A stretch of 64,000 nt of DNA from Scatophagus argus (lineage: Eukaryota; Chordata; Actinopteri; Scatophagidae), in NCBI RefSeq assembly GCF_020382885.2, contig NC_058498.1, positions 20,241,001 through 20,305,000 of the forward strand, written 5' to 3'. This document shows positions 11,222 to 35,515 of this stretch, piece by piece. The position numbers and the translations under genes are program-made. Below the pieces are notes generated by a model. The model made no database searches. It was not told where the DNA came from and was given only the letters and a program-made list of their open reading frames with translations. The stretch's first letter is position 1. Each line of letters starts with the position of its first letter.

Positions 11222-14200
11222 ATGGCTCCAAGACCAGAAGCGGGGACGGATACCTCCCCCACTCTCGGTATGTCACTTCGCATTGGATTGTTTTAGCCAC
11301 CTCAGACTGTGTGTTGTTGCCCTATTTTCTAATATTCCCTCCGATCTACCCTCTGTTAGATGACAAGACCCCAAATAAAGATGCAGCCATCCTGCCATCT
11401 TACTCCACCATGGACCTGGTGAATGAGGACCCAGATCCATGGGATCTCCCGGAGCTCAAAGACACTGGAGTCAAGTGGTCAGGTGACGCAGCTTGCCATT
11501 CTCCCTGCACCGCACAGAGTGGAGGCCTTCACAAAACCTGACTCTGATTCAGTACTTTGTTTTTCTTTACAGATCTTGATACAAAGGGAAAGATTATGAG
11601 AGTACTGACTGCTGTTGTGAAGCTCGTTCTGCTGCTTGGATTCCTCTACCTATTCATCTGCTCGCTGGATATTCTCAGCTCTGCTTTCCAGCTAGTCGGA
11701 GGTAAAAATCAGTTCACAGAATTACAGTAAATGACTTGGGTCTTTATCACCACCCATCACTGCGCATTTACTTTATTGACTTGATAATGCCGGGTCTTAT
11801 GTAATGTGTACGGAGTGTTGTGTTTTGACCCAAAGGTGTTTGTGTGAGCACAGGTAAAGCTGCTGGTGACATCTTCCAGGACAATGCTGTGTTGTCCAAC
11901 CCTGTGGCTGGGCTGGTGATCGGGGTGTTAGTCACAGTGCTGGTGCAGAGCTCCAGCACCTCCTCCTCCATTGTGGTCAGCATGGTGTCCTCTGGATGTA
12001 AGTAGACATATACACACCACAGCACATGGAAGATGCATGCATACAGTTGCACACATTCATAAAATGCTATTTATATTCTTCAGTGCTGGATGTCAAGTCC
12101 GCAGTACCAATCATCATGGGAGCCAACATCGGAACGTCTGTCACTAACACTATTGTGGCTATGATGCAGGCAGGAGACCGAAATGAGTTTCGCAGGTAAA
12201 TCAGATCATGTAATGGTGAACTCCTTGTGGACAAATTTAAAGCTGCAGTAGAATAATAACTCTACATGTTCATCTGCGCTCCTTCACTTCCAGGGCATTT
12301 GCTGGCGCTACGGTCCATGACTTCTTTAACTGGCTGTCTGTGCTGATTCTTCTGCCTCTGGAAGTAGCCACAGGTGTTCTGTACAAACTCACCCACCTCT
12401 TAATCGAATCCTTCAACATCCAGACTGGCGAGGATGCCCCCGACCTCCTCAATGTCATCACGGACCCTCTTACCGATTCCATTATTGAGGTAGAATCAGT
12501 GACCTTGAAATCATCAAAAAATATTCAACAGTTGCATAAAGAATTTTTTTGTTTGTTTTTTAATTACTCAATGTGTTTACATTTGTGTTGCACCAGCTGG
12601 ACAAATCTGTGATCACTGGCATTGCCACTGGTGATCCAGCAGCCAAAAACATGAGTCTGATCAAAATATGGTGCAAAAAAAAGACCTACACGGTAAGAAA
12701 TCAACAAGAGCTATATCACATGCATAAATTATTAGTGTCACACACTAAACATAACACAGTAACAGTAAAAACATATGATAAAGCTATGGTTACCTCTGCT
12801 TATTTTTGCTAATGACTGATATTGTCCTTGTTTTGTGACCACAGTCATTCTGTTGTTAGATCATCCTTTGAAGGTGTGTTATTTAATAAAAGGAGGAATG
12901 TTCTATATGATAATTTAAAGATTATCACAGCTGCATTGACTTCTTAATTATTGCACTTGCATTTAAAGCTGTTTTTGCCTCCAATCTTTTCTCTTAGTAC
13001 TTAAAAAATGTAACAACGGATAACTGTACTGTTGGAGCACTGTGCTGGGAGGAAGGAAACCAGACCTGGACGCAAGTGAATGCAACTTGGACCGATTACC
13101 AACAGAAATGTAAGCGTGCCTCCATCAGTGAATGCCCATGGTTGAAAAAAAAAAAGAAAAAGAAGAACATTTACAAATAAATTAGGATTACCTGATCCAC
13201 CGAAACTAAGGGAAACATGAGACACAACAGAGTCCTTCATCCAGACCCTCTGATGTCCATACAATGACGACCTTTGAGTCTTTACGGTGACTCAGCTCAA
13301 ACCCTCCCTCGACCCGTTTTCCTGCTCAATAGGTCTATTCATGCAGTCTCGCTGAAGCACCTAAGCACCATATGATCATAAAATGGATCACTTCTTCATA
13401 GTATTCTAACAATGAAAGTAAATACTTTTGTTTTTTGTTAAAAAGGTTAAAAAATAAATAAATCACTAATAACTCACAAACTGGTCTAAAGTAATATACC
13501 ATCCTCAATTTGTTTTCAAATTACAGGGAAAGACGCCTTTTCCCCACAGGGTGCTGTTTTATCAGCTCCATTTATCAGAAAAGGTTTGCTCTAGAGTGAA
13601 TCATCCACATGAGGCTCTTTTTAGCTGTTGCGTAATGTAAGCGTAGAACGGACTCTTTAATGGTAAACTTAACTTTTTGACTGTCCATTGCAGGCAAACA
13701 CCTCTTTGTCAATGCTAATTTGCCAGACCTGGCAGTGGGCCTCATTCTCCTGGCTCTGTCTTTGCTTGTCCTCTGCACCTGCCTCATCCTCATCGTCAAG
13801 CTGCTCAACTCCATGCTGAAGGGGCAGGTGGCTGTGGTCATCAAGAAGGTGCTCAACACAGGTAACAAAACACAAAGAATCTCCTGTCGTCATGCTCTCT
13901 ACAGCCTGTTTGATAGTCAGCACATCTGCTTCAGTGGTGATGCTTGATGAGCAACACAGGTAGAGCCTCTCTGTTGTTTCTGGCTCACCTTCAGGTCCAC
14001 CAGTCCTGTTATGTGATGGAGACAGCTCAGGCACAAACACTGCACTGATAAAACTAACTTCTTTTGCTCCTGCTGTGTGGTCTTAATGTGTGCAGTCACA
14101 CTGTGCTCACTTCATCAGGTTTTTGCTCACCTCCTGTCTTTCTGTTTGACCACAGACTTCCCTTTCCCCTTTGCTTGGGTTACTGGCTACATTGCAATTT

Positions 14201-15512
14201 TGGTGGGAGCGGGGATGACCTTCATTGTTCAGAGCAGTTCTGTCTTCACTTCAGCTATAACTCCTCTTGTTGGTAAGTCATCATTTACATTGTGATTTGG
14301 CTGTGTTTTCCTAAATTTTATTTTTAAAAACACCATGTATCTTTGTCAATCTTCTTTCCCAAGGCATTGGTGTCATTAGCCTTGAGAGAGCCTATCCATT
14401 GACACTGGGGTCAAATATTGGTACAACAACCACTGCTATACTTGCTGCTATGGCTAGCCCTGGAGAAACACTGGGCAACTCTCTGCAGGTAAGACACAAG
14501 TTTCCCCTGTGTGCCTGTCCGTAGCCTGGTTAGTTCTACATTTACCACTTTTGTGCAAACTGAAATATCGTCTAAGATTCTTTTTTTTATTCTTACGTCT
14601 TATTTTAGCTACAAAACCATACAGAATGTTGTACCATTTAGTGTTTAGTGTACCATCACATCACCTTTTAATTTGACCAGTACTGTAATGAAAACACTTA
14701 AAAATATTGACTCTCCCATCAGTCTCAGCTGTACTTTATGTTCACTACTCATTAGCCAATGTTAGCATGCTAACACCTTAAAGTATTATTAGAAGAATCA
14801 TCTAATCACTAAGATATATGTGCTTATCTTAGTGATTGTTGTGAGTCATCAGCACAGCCTCACAGAGCCACTAATATGACTGCTAAGTCTTAGTTGTGTT
14901 GGTCTATGAGATGTGTGAAAAGTGTGAAAAACTTTGTCTGAATGTCATCTCTGTTTTTTCTAGATTGCACTTTGCCATTTCTTCTTCAACATCATGGGTA
15001 TCATTCTGTGGTATCCAGTCCCCTTCATGCGGGTGCCCATCAGGTTGGCCAGAGGGCTGGGGAACCATACTGCCAAATACCGCTGGTTTGCCGCCCTCTA
15101 CCTTGTCCTGTGCTTCTTAGTTCTCCCTCTGACAGTATTCGGGCTGTCGTTGGCTGGCTGGAAAGTCCTGGTTGGTGTTGGTGTGCCCGTTGTTGTGTTG
15201 ATTATCTTTGTGATCATTGTCAATCTGATGCAGTCTCGCTGCCCCCGTTTTCTGCCCAAAGTGCTCCGCAGCTGGGACTTTTTGCCTCGGCCCCTGCACT
15301 CTATGGCACCCTGGGACACTGTGGTGACCTCGGCCATGGGCTTCTGTGGCAAGCACTGCTGCTGCTGTTGCAAATGCTGTAACTGCTGCAAAAAAGATGA
15401 GGAGGAAAAGATAAGGAGGAACAGCAGGAAGAGTCTGGAGATGTATGATAATCCAGCCATGTCTGGAGATGAAAGTCCCAAGCAGGCTGTTAAGACTTCT
15501 ACATACTTCTAA
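11222..15512 (+). CDS. slc34a2: Sodium-dependent phosphate cotransporter NaPi-IIb
   Basis: This apical membrane protein couples Na+ entry to uptake of inorganic phosphate. Twelve coding exons join in frame to 638 residues: 11222-11267, 11360-11482, 11573-11701, 11854-11997, 12084-12195, 12294-12489, 12597-12692, 12998-13109, 13694-13861, 14156-14272, 14364-14488 and 14964-15512. Both copies of the family's QSSS transport motif are present (residues 131-134 and 401-404). Between them is the large extracellular loop, with Asn-X-Thr sites (NVT, NCT, NQT, NAT) and Cys residues. The N-terminus begins MAPRPE, like human SLC34A2. The C-terminus carries the Cys cluster [15 protein letters not shown] typical of the IIb form and ends TYF. 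The segment around AGDIFQDN is closer to the IIa form, but the Cys cluster, the N-terminus and the neighbouring sel1l3 favour slc34a2. Confidence 0.95.
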
Positions 15513-15941
15513 TTCTATCAAGTTAAATTTGTATCTGAAAGCGATACTATATGCAATAATGTATTTGAAATACACTTGTTCATCACTTCTCAGGTTGCGT
15601 TATATTGGTGAGTCCCATTTGTTGGAAGATGTACTTAGAACGCCAGTAAATACTGTCTATCAAAATAATGCGAATATGAGCAGAAGTGTTGGTCATATTA
15701 TTTTAAACCTGCTGTTTTTGGACATGTGATGTGTTTTTCATGGTTTTCTCAGTTTGTTGTTCAGACTCACAATTTAATATGACTTAACTATGGGTGGTTC
15801 CGAATTTATTTTTATATTTTTATGATATGTGTAAGAGGTCTTTGGTTTTATTTTCAACTCTGAACATTTAAATTTCAAATGTTTAATGTAGCATTTAAAA
15901 TGTTTGTTTCTTTCAGTATTTAAGATTCTATAATATTTGTA

Positions 15942-15947
15942 AATAAA
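15942..15947 (+). terminator. slc34a2: slc34a2 polyadenylation signal
   Basis: AATAAA lies 430 bases after the slc34a2 stop codon, in AT-rich sequence. It implies a 3' untranslated region of about 450 bases, ending before the unidentified gene whose first ATG is at 16154. Confidence 0.65.
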
Positions 15948-16153
15948 AAAATTGCTATTTTTAAAGTGAAGTGTTGTCTTTTTTTCCACCCAGTTTCATG
16001 CCTTTTACGCAGATAACACAGGCTGTGATATGTATGACCAGAAGTCAAAGTATTTTATAGTTACTGATAAGATACTATTGAATTCATTTGATCTTTAGCG
16101 CATGTGGGCCACATGATCAGAAGATTCACTGGTTCTCTGTGTGCTGAAAGAAA

Positions 16154-19100
16154 ATGGCTTTCACTGGCAAGAGGATTCTCGCTTTCATATCTGACCTGCC
16201 TCTGAAGAGTAATTTTGTGACGTCAGACCAAAGAATCACTTTCAAGCTGGAACAATTTCAAAAAGTAAGTAATTTACAATTAAACATTAAGGAAACTTAA
16301 TAAGTAGATATAAGTAGACAAAACGTAAGACTAATGGTTATATGTTTTTACCTTTCTCAAGGAAATCAGTTTAATATACATTTTTAAGCAAGATCAACTT
16401 GTCAGATTTTACAGTGATATAATTAGAGCAATATTTTCCAAGGAGTTCTTGATCCCATTTGTCAAAAAGCTTTTATGTTTGTGTCAAAAAATGTCTGAAT
16501 AAAATGGTTTAATGTGGGAAGGACCCACTTGTTCATAGATTTTAAAATACTGAGCTGTTGCTATGGGTAAAAGAGCCTTTATAGGGCCGGTAATGGCCCT
16601 GCTCGTAATGTATTTCTCGCATCTTGTGAGTCAAAGTATCGTCCTACTTCACCACCCACGCCACCCTTGCCCTTTCTGTATTTATGAGGTCCAGGAGCTC
16701 CAGTGAACTTCATGTACAATACACTCAGATCAAAGGGAGACTTTACTTTTTAACCTTTATTGTTTTATTACTTAATCTCTACTCATCATCATCATTACTA
16801 GCAGTCATCATGCATCATTTATTAGCTCAGTGCATGATGCTGACACAGTTACATAATTGGCTTCAGGGTAATATTGAAGGATATAAGTCATTTAAGACTG
16901 ACTGAAAACTGACAAATGAGCTGACTAACAGAAACAGTTATGATCCATGTGTCATGCACTGTAGCTGGCATGATGATAGGTTCACACTGTTATCAGAGTG
17001 TTAGATTCCTGAGTTCATATAAAGTGTAACCCAGTTTTATTTTCGGTTCTCCCAGATCTTGTCATATTTCTACCTCAACCACAGACACACATCAGGTTTC
17101 ACAACACAAAAGGCAAAGATGGAGAAAAGTAGACTACTGCATGGACAGATTCTGATTTATTGATAAAATACAATAGTAGACAGTAAATCTAAATATTGAA
17201 TCATGCCTTAGAGCAACCACTATAATTCTTAGTTTAAGAGCTATGAGGAACAAACATGCCTCCAGTTTCACCATTCATCTTAATCTCTCATCCCTAAACC
17301 TTCACAAAAGCAGTCAGCATTTTGCAACAAAATGGTCTGGGAATGTTCACAAAGATATCAGAAGTGTAAGAAAAGCTGACTGGGTTTTGACTTCCTCTGG
17401 CTAACCACAAATAAATTGTTGTGAAAAAAACTATTTCTTTTCTTTTCTTGCCCAATACACAGTTTAAGAAGCCTGAAATGCAGTGAAAACTAATACAGAA
17501 TCTGTATATGGAGCATGTCTTAGCTGTTTCAAGACAGTGGTGCCTTCAAGCGTTACTGAACAGAGTTACGTGTGAAGATTATTTTAATCCGCAGCAAAGT
17601 CCATTATCTGCCAATTACATGAATTATTTTCACCTGTTCAACTTCAGCTCTTTAGGTACTGATGTATGATTACGGATTTGGTCATGGTTAAATAGGAAAA
17701 TAATAAGACTTGAGTCATGGTAATAAATAAATAAATAAATAATTAAGAAGTGCTCTCACATTCAAAATGTAAATCCAATTATGATATGGAAAAACAATGA
17801 ATATTTGACCATTTAAAACAATGTTCTCTGGGCCTATAAACAATCTGTTCCTCCACTCAGAACCTGTAATTAACTGAATTCTCAAAAATTGAAGTTTCAT
17901 CAGTCATTATGCTATTAGCTCATTTAAATCTTCACATGCAGGTGAAGGCGTCAACAATAAGACAATAAAAACTTTTTAACTCAGACTGATGTCTTCAAAT
18001 TACAATCATTTTACAATACAATAAAACACTGGGACAACTCAACTTAAGATGATGTACTGTTTTAGGTGGGTTATCTAAACTTTACTGACTGACACTGCAT
18101 AATAAAACTGAAATTTGAAACTTGGCAGGGTGCGCCTTGGACTGATCGCTAATTAATCACAGCCTCAACACACAAAGACAGACAAGCACACACTGGCACA
18201 CAGTCACACTTCAGGGCAATGTAGAGTGGCCAGTTAATCTATTACTATTATAATATTCATAATAGTTCTTTTGTTTTCTTTGTTTTATTAATGTGGGAGG
18301 AAGCCAAAGTACCTGCAGAAAACCCACGCAAGGAGAACATTCAAACTCCACACAGAAGGGCACAGACCCAGACTAAAGTCTGTTGTTTTTAAACTGAAAA
18401 TAACAGTTACTGGATGTAACTCCAGGTCTATGAGTACATGAGTAGCTCTGTAATGGACTCCACTATTGGTTAATTCCCTTCAGGTCTCCAGGGCTCCTGA
18501 GACATATCATTGCACTCTAACACCAGGCACAGGGTGCAAAGGTGCCCCTCTGGGGGTTGGGGGGCTTACTTGAATGATCCTGGAACAGAGACCAGAGGTG
18601 ATGACCTGAGGCTGGAAAGATGGTTTCATGGTTGCAGCTCTGCATGCCCATATCCTCATAGTTACACATTTATGAAGGATCTATGGATAAGGCATACAAA
18701 TCTCCTTCCCTCATAGCCAAAGAGAGTGGATGTGTATTTCTTGGCATATATTGTTAAATAGGTGCACAACATGACCATAAATGTGATTTAAGTTGTTTAA
18801 AAGGCCCTTTTCCTGTTTGGAGCTGTTTTGTGTTTTTCTGCACATTTGCAGTTACTCAGTGACTTAGATATTCAGTTTTACAACTACCAATAATAATGAC
18901 CAAATGCAGTGGCAGTGTCACCCTGTGCGTACTGAACAATAAACCAGATATATGACCTCATATTAAAGGCCCTGCACACCCAAAGAAAATTCTACTTGAG
19001 GTCTGATTAGACCTCTGCTCAGGTTTTAGTTGGGTGGAGCTGTGGTGTCATTACGTCAAGCCACCAATCTTCATGAACCAAGAATAAAAGTGTAATTTCT

Positions 19101-21575
19101 CATCTTCACAGTGCTGCAACAAACCATTTCAGAGAGATAAGGAGACACAACTTCCTGGAAAGAAGTTAAACTATGCAAAATAAGTGAAAACCCCTGTATG
19201 GGTAGATGGGTGCGTGAGGCAAGGTAGAAGATAGAACTAGCACACACCATATAAAACACAAAAGGAAGCAGTCTAGAAGTCCAATAAATACTGATCTTAT
19301 ACGTTATTCTACTGTCTGTTCCACACATACTGAATACCTCCAGTAGAGGGCATTTCTTTAAACTTCCAAATGTGACATTATTATAGACTCAGACTGGCCA
19401 TGGTGAACATTGACAGACATGCCCAAAGGATAAATGGATTTCTTACATTTCTGTTATGGTTTCATGTGAACACAAAGGTACGAGTTTCTTTAAGGTGACA
19501 CAGTCAACCCCTTCACTCACAACATTAACAGCCACATCACCACCTCCAGGTAATCTGATCATTATTGTCTTTTATTTTTATCTGATTATTGGCTTTACAG
19601 CAGTAGGCAGGCTTGTATGTAATTACTGGCTGCTGAAGGGTGAAGGGTGAAGGTCCACATCAGCCAACAGTCAAGTCAAGAGGACACACTGTGGTTAGTC
19701 ACAATCAGATCTTCTCAGGGTTCTTACCCTTTATTTTAGCCACCTAAAAAACAATTAAATAAATTTTAAAAATTCTCACTGCTCTACCTTGTCAGACAAG
19801 GCAGAGGTAGTCATCCATTAGGCACTTCTGCCCTCTGTGTGGTCCATTAATTCCCAATAATGGACACATAAATGAGAATATTCACAGGCTCACATCAATC
19901 GACATTAACCAGCTTATACCGTGGTCACTTACAAAAAATGAAAAAATGTTGTAATTGAACATTTTTCATAAGCCATAGCTCCACTGTAACACTTGAGGGT
20001 TTGACTAATTAATACCTATAGCGTAGATATATACAATGTAAATATTGTTCTCTACTAGAACTCTACTAGATACAACTTGACAATGAAGATATTTATTTAA
20101 GTCCACTCAGCTCACAGAGCACTTCGGCTATGGTTCTGCTAGCAAGATTCAAAGCAAATAATACTGCGTACAGTTAATAAACCTATTGCTACTGTTTTTA
20201 CCAATAAATGATAATAAGATAGCAAGTTGAATATTAAATGGGAAGTGAGATGATCTCTTATGTGACAACCTTCAAAGTAAGTTCAGAGGGGCAGTGTAAG
20301 CTGCTTGTAGCTTGTTGCCATTTTGTGGTGAGGATGAGACACTGAAGGACTAAAGGACACTCAGTGATGATTTCAGATTTTTTTATCATGTAATTTACTT
20401 ATTTTATTTATACTTACTTATTTTTATTATTTTGAAGAGTGAACAGATTGACTGGAACTACTTAGTAGGTGTCTATTTTCAGGAAATAAGTGACACCCTG
20501 CAGCCAGACGGAATCCAGTACTCACCCAGGACATGGTATATTCACAGTAATTTCTTGTGGGGATTCTTATATTATTATAATTCATTGTTTTGCAGTACCG
20601 TTCTTGGTTCATGATTTCTAAAAATTCACTGATATCTGTTGTTATTACATTAAAAGAACAACACTTGAATAGCACCAGCTCTGCAGTTCCAAGTAAGCTA
20701 ACTACTGTACATACTGCCAGTGAATGCACCCTAAGCAGTACAATTTGTGGACAAAATCATCCTCCAGTCTCTGTTACTGTGAGAAGTGTAGCTTAGTTTT
20801 TGCAGTGTGGGTGGTGACACAGGTTTTCCCCTCCAGGCTTCCTGCACATGCTCAGAGGTTCAGATGCACTCAGTCTGAGTACAGTGCACCTGGACTGTAC
20901 ATGCTGAGAACATTCAGTACTTTCATTGACTGATGACATTTTTAGGCTAAGTGGTGTTCCGACCTTGAGTCACTCAGGGACATGAGTCTGTATCAATTTA
21001 AATAGTTGATACTGTGTAAAAACAGTTTGTTCCACAGAGCAACAAAAACCCTGATAACATTCCTGACTCCTGCCTGTGCAAGTGTTACATTTACACATGG
21101 ATTTTAGATTTATCAAATATCAGATTCAAATTATAACACAAACAATGTCTCAGATTTGGCTATAATAACAGCTATAATTAGCAGCTCTACCTTGTTTTTC
21201 ATAAAGTAGTCTTATCAAGAAAATGTCTGCAATGCCTGATATAAATGCCAAATATAATGCCAAAAAATTAGAATTAAAAAAAATGTGCATTTTGTAAACA
21301 ATGATTTTCATATTCTCTAGATTAAGACATTCTTAGAGAACTGTGAAACAAATTGATTTGTTTCAAAACTGCATCAGTGTTGACAGGTGTGGGATAAACC
21401 TGAGTTTTGGGGAAAGTGATATTATCATCAGCAGCAGGTTATTATATTTATAATTTCATTTTATTTCCCTTTATTATCTCATCTGGGGCTACTCTTCACC
21501 AGCTTGGTAGATACAGATGTTGCCAAAGTCCATCTGAGGTACAAGCTATTTTTAGACATGTTACAACTGAGTAAG
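16154..21575 (+). CDS. Unidentified gene, three predicted exons (partial)
   Basis: I do not recognise this protein. Three exons with good splice sites agree in reading phase. Exon A is 16154-16264: it starts at an ATG, begins MAFTGKRILAFISDL, is phase 0 at its end, and has donor gtaagt. Exon B is 20438-20535: its acceptor region is weak (tattttgaag), it reads SEQIDWNYLVGVYFQEIS and ends in phase 2 at gtatat. Exon C is 21503-21575: acceptor cttcaccag, reading LVDTDVAKVHLRYKLFL, phase 0 at donor gtaagtaag. Joined they give about 94 residues of mixed, non-repetitive composition, with helix-like spacing of Leu and Ile and no obvious signal peptide or membrane segment. The gene lies on the same strand as slc34a2, just beyond its 3' end, and converges on sel1l3. 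Later exons and a stop were not found. It could be a real lineage-specific gene, a fast-evolving known gene or a decaying copy. Confidence 0.35.
16265..20437. other. Intron or spacer in the unidentified gene
   Basis: These 4.2 kb are AT-rich. They contain an AAAT microsatellite (17721-17743), an inverted SINE-type copy (18128-18374) and a stretch at about 18400-18650 that looks like another degenerate fish repeat. A weak possible exon at about 17055-17094 (acceptor tctcccag) ends in phase 1, so it does not fit the other predicted exons. Confidence 0.4.
18128..18374 (-). repeat. tRNA-like SINE-type repeat, copy 2 (inverted)
   Basis: Read on the minus strand, this shares the body of the copy at 3446-3715: the gagtttgaatgttctcc-type phrase, a gtgggttttctgcaggtac phrase, then the taattgg/ggccactctacattg and gtgtgtgagtgtg-like tail. 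An AT-rich insertion of about 60 bases (around 18240-18295) interrupts it. It is truncated at the head, so the A and B boxes are not clear. Confidence 0.6.
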
Positions 21576-24500
21576 GTAAGTAAGTCCCTATGTATTCTTG
21601 AGAGTGTGGTCAGCGAGAGGAAACTGTCCCCTTTTAATAACTCAATCACGTAACACTTGCTACCACTTTTCAGTATGTGGTGCCACATGTCCATATCATA
21701 TCACTGAGCCAAAAGCTTCACTGAGATGTGTGTGTGTGTGTGTGTGTGTAAGTGAGCTTCCTAAAATTCATGTGTGCACACTTTGCTCAGCTGTGGTTGG
21801 TTGCAGGGCTCATTGTGAACAGTGTAGGAATTTCAGTGGAATGTCAGTGGGATGCTGAACTTAAATGTATCTTACAGCTGTCATTTGAAAAGAAGTGAAA
21901 TTAAATTTGATGATTGCAGTGGTATCATCAAACTCTTCAATTAACAGTTACTAAAGTGTAACTAAAATTGCAACAGTTATGTAAAATGAATTCAGCGCTG
22001 GCAGGGTAGTGTGCTTCCGTTATATTTGGACGCATGCTGTGGCCATGTGATGTGGTTTGAATCTGCAAGACTTTGAAATATTTACAAATCAAATATTAGT
22101 TGTTTTAATCAAGTACTCTGGAGGGTTCAGTGGGAGTTGAAATCAACTTGATCCACGAAATCTGTAAGCCCATTTAGAGATTCTGTCAGTGTGTAGTGAA
22201 ACTGGTCAGAGTTCATCACAAATATGAGAACCATAGTGCAACAATTCAAGGTCACAATCAACCAATGTTTTATCACCTGTTAAAAAGTCACATTGAAATC
22301 AAGGCTGTCAAAATAATTTGAAACCACTTGAATAATTTCTATCTAGTTCATTTGTTTTCATGTACACAACTTCAATCAATGTAAAAATGTTTATCAGTGT
22401 CATTTTCAAAAAGTCATGACACACATAATATGACAGAATTGAATATTAGATTTGCATGCACAGATTTGTGGGATTTCACAATTATAAAGTATATAGTACA
22501 TAATGAGTCTCAGTATACGAAGTATAAGTACAGAAACTTTGATTTGACTCAGAATCCTCATGGAATGTTTGCATAGTCAATAAATCAGTTTAATTTGGCA
22601 GTGAAATGATAAGATGTCAGTGAGCAGTTAACTATAATAAGTGCAAGAGCAGATGTCAGGGTGCCCAGAGCAGATGTGCTTAGAAATCTAGTGATGCTAT
22701 CTAAATTACTTTACCTTAAAGGATTAATTTGACTTTTTGAGAAATACTCTTTCCTTACTAAATTCACTTACTTAACAATACAAAAACCAAAGTGTAAAAC
22801 AACTAAGCATGTCAGACATCTCACCTAACAAATAAATTAACCTTCTGACCAACCTTCCCACACTGGTAACTGTTTTCATATACCTCAAATGTTTTAGGGC
22901 TGGAAATTTCTTTATTGTGTATTAATAACCCTTAGTTTGGTTAATTTTAAAGAGATGAAGCAAAAGCCTTGACATACAACATTTTTACAATTGAGATTCA
23001 GTGTTAAGTAATTGCAATACCTGTAATAATACCACATAAATGTCTTAAAGATTACAACATGTGTAACAGTATGCAGCGTTTTTGTATTTGTGACCTGTTC
23101 CTTTAAAGAAAGAGACAGACAGAGACAACATAAGGACCAGAGATAGAGAAGGGAAGAGGGAGATCATTATTCCATCCCCAAATTACATAGCGACTTCACT
23201 CTAAACTGAGGGAGCTCCACATGGTGCTGTTTACACTGTGAAACTCCTTATTTAACTAATGACAGCTCCATGAATACCAGGTAGCAACACTCACTGCTAT
23301 AAACTGCCCATCATCACAAGTCGCCCAGAGCTGTAAATAACTGTTAATCACTGAGTAGCACTGCCTATTCCTTATATTTGTTGGCAGCCATAAAAACAAA
23401 ATCCCTCAAAAGATATTGCCCATTATGTCGTGAACACGGTCACAACAGCAACACAGAGACTCACTACTTTTTGATTAATACCCCAGCAAGGTCTCTAAAG
23501 ATGAATTTGAGGTGTCTTCCATTGCTATAGTAACTCATCCTTTCTAGCCAAACTTTTCTTGTTGTTGTCTGCCATAAAGATGGCCAAAGCTGATACCGTC
23601 TTATCTTGTGTCTTATCGACCAGGAGCACCTGCCCGGCCAGAGGCTGAATCAATAACTTCTGAAATTCCATTGCTCTGGCCTTGGACAAAATGTTAAAGT
23701 GTCCCTGCATGCTGCTGTTGCATGTCCAGTCTCCTGTGAGACACTTATCATCAACATGTCACTGATAGGACCAGGAACAAATCTTAATAGCTGACCTATT
23801 GGAACACAGCTTGACATATTTCAGTGACATAAACTCCTCCCCACGCACCATGTCTCCAAGACAATATAAACAGTGTGTTGGACTCAGCATTAATTAAATG
23901 AACCACATTACAAGTTTTTTTTTTGTTTGTTTTTTTTCATTTATTTATTTTCGACAACCAAAACAGAGGAATAAAGGTTACTGAGGAACATCACCACTGT
24001 AATGAAGCAGCACGCCCACATTCTGATTAGCACTTCTCTCTTTCCAGTAACTTAAAATGACTCACATGTCTCCGAAACACAAATGTGTCCCATGAATAGC
24101 TCTAACTCATCCACTAAATGTATGCTCTTACAATATGTAGTGTCTGGGGCTTTTGCTGTGGGTATTGGATCATTGGGCTGGGTATTTTATGTCATAAGAG
24201 ATGATAGAGGAGTGTGGTCCAGAAAGCACACAGGCACACGCCCGACAGAGTCACAGCCAAATCTCCCCTCTGCCGACACCACTGCTCACCATTCAGGATG
24301 GTAAGCCATTGATTCCCTGCTGCTCTGCCATCTTGTTCTCTATTCACATGGACACCATCTTGACTGACAGATGATGTCCTTGTCCTCAGCGCAGCCACAC
24401 GGTGACAGGGAACCCTTTGATCTGTGTTAATTGGCAGATGAGGAGGATGAAAAGTAGCTTGTTATGGCAAACAAATACAATTAGATTATCTTCTGATGGG

Positions 24501-24594
24501 CAAGACAGAGGAAGCAGTAGGAAATTAATATGTGGGGAAATTGCACCATCTTGTGGCAAGTATGTGCAAGTGGCTGCGGTAGAGAGGAGCACAA
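21576..24594. other. Convergent spacer before the sel1l3 3' end
   Basis: No further exon of the unidentified gene could be supported. There is a short GT microsatellite at 21727-21748 and a T-rich run at about 23917-23940. The tttatttatttt at 23941-23952 provides an AATAAA on the minus strand about 650 bases past the sel1l3 stop. It is a candidate polyadenylation signal for that gene, at low confidence. Confidence 0.35.

Positions 24595-35515
<10,921 letters not shown>

Noticed and set aside
20590-20796. Frame beginning after ttgcag that reads as plausible protein, considered as an extra exon of the unidentified gene
   Set aside because: Exon B ends in phase 2, while this segment is open only in phase 0 from that acceptor; the phase-2 reading hits a stop after a few codons.
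23525-23710. 61-codon minus-strand frame with fairly ordinary composition
   Set aside because: It has no recognisable family, no supporting splice sites and no neighbouring exon in phase; it could be chance or an old repeat.
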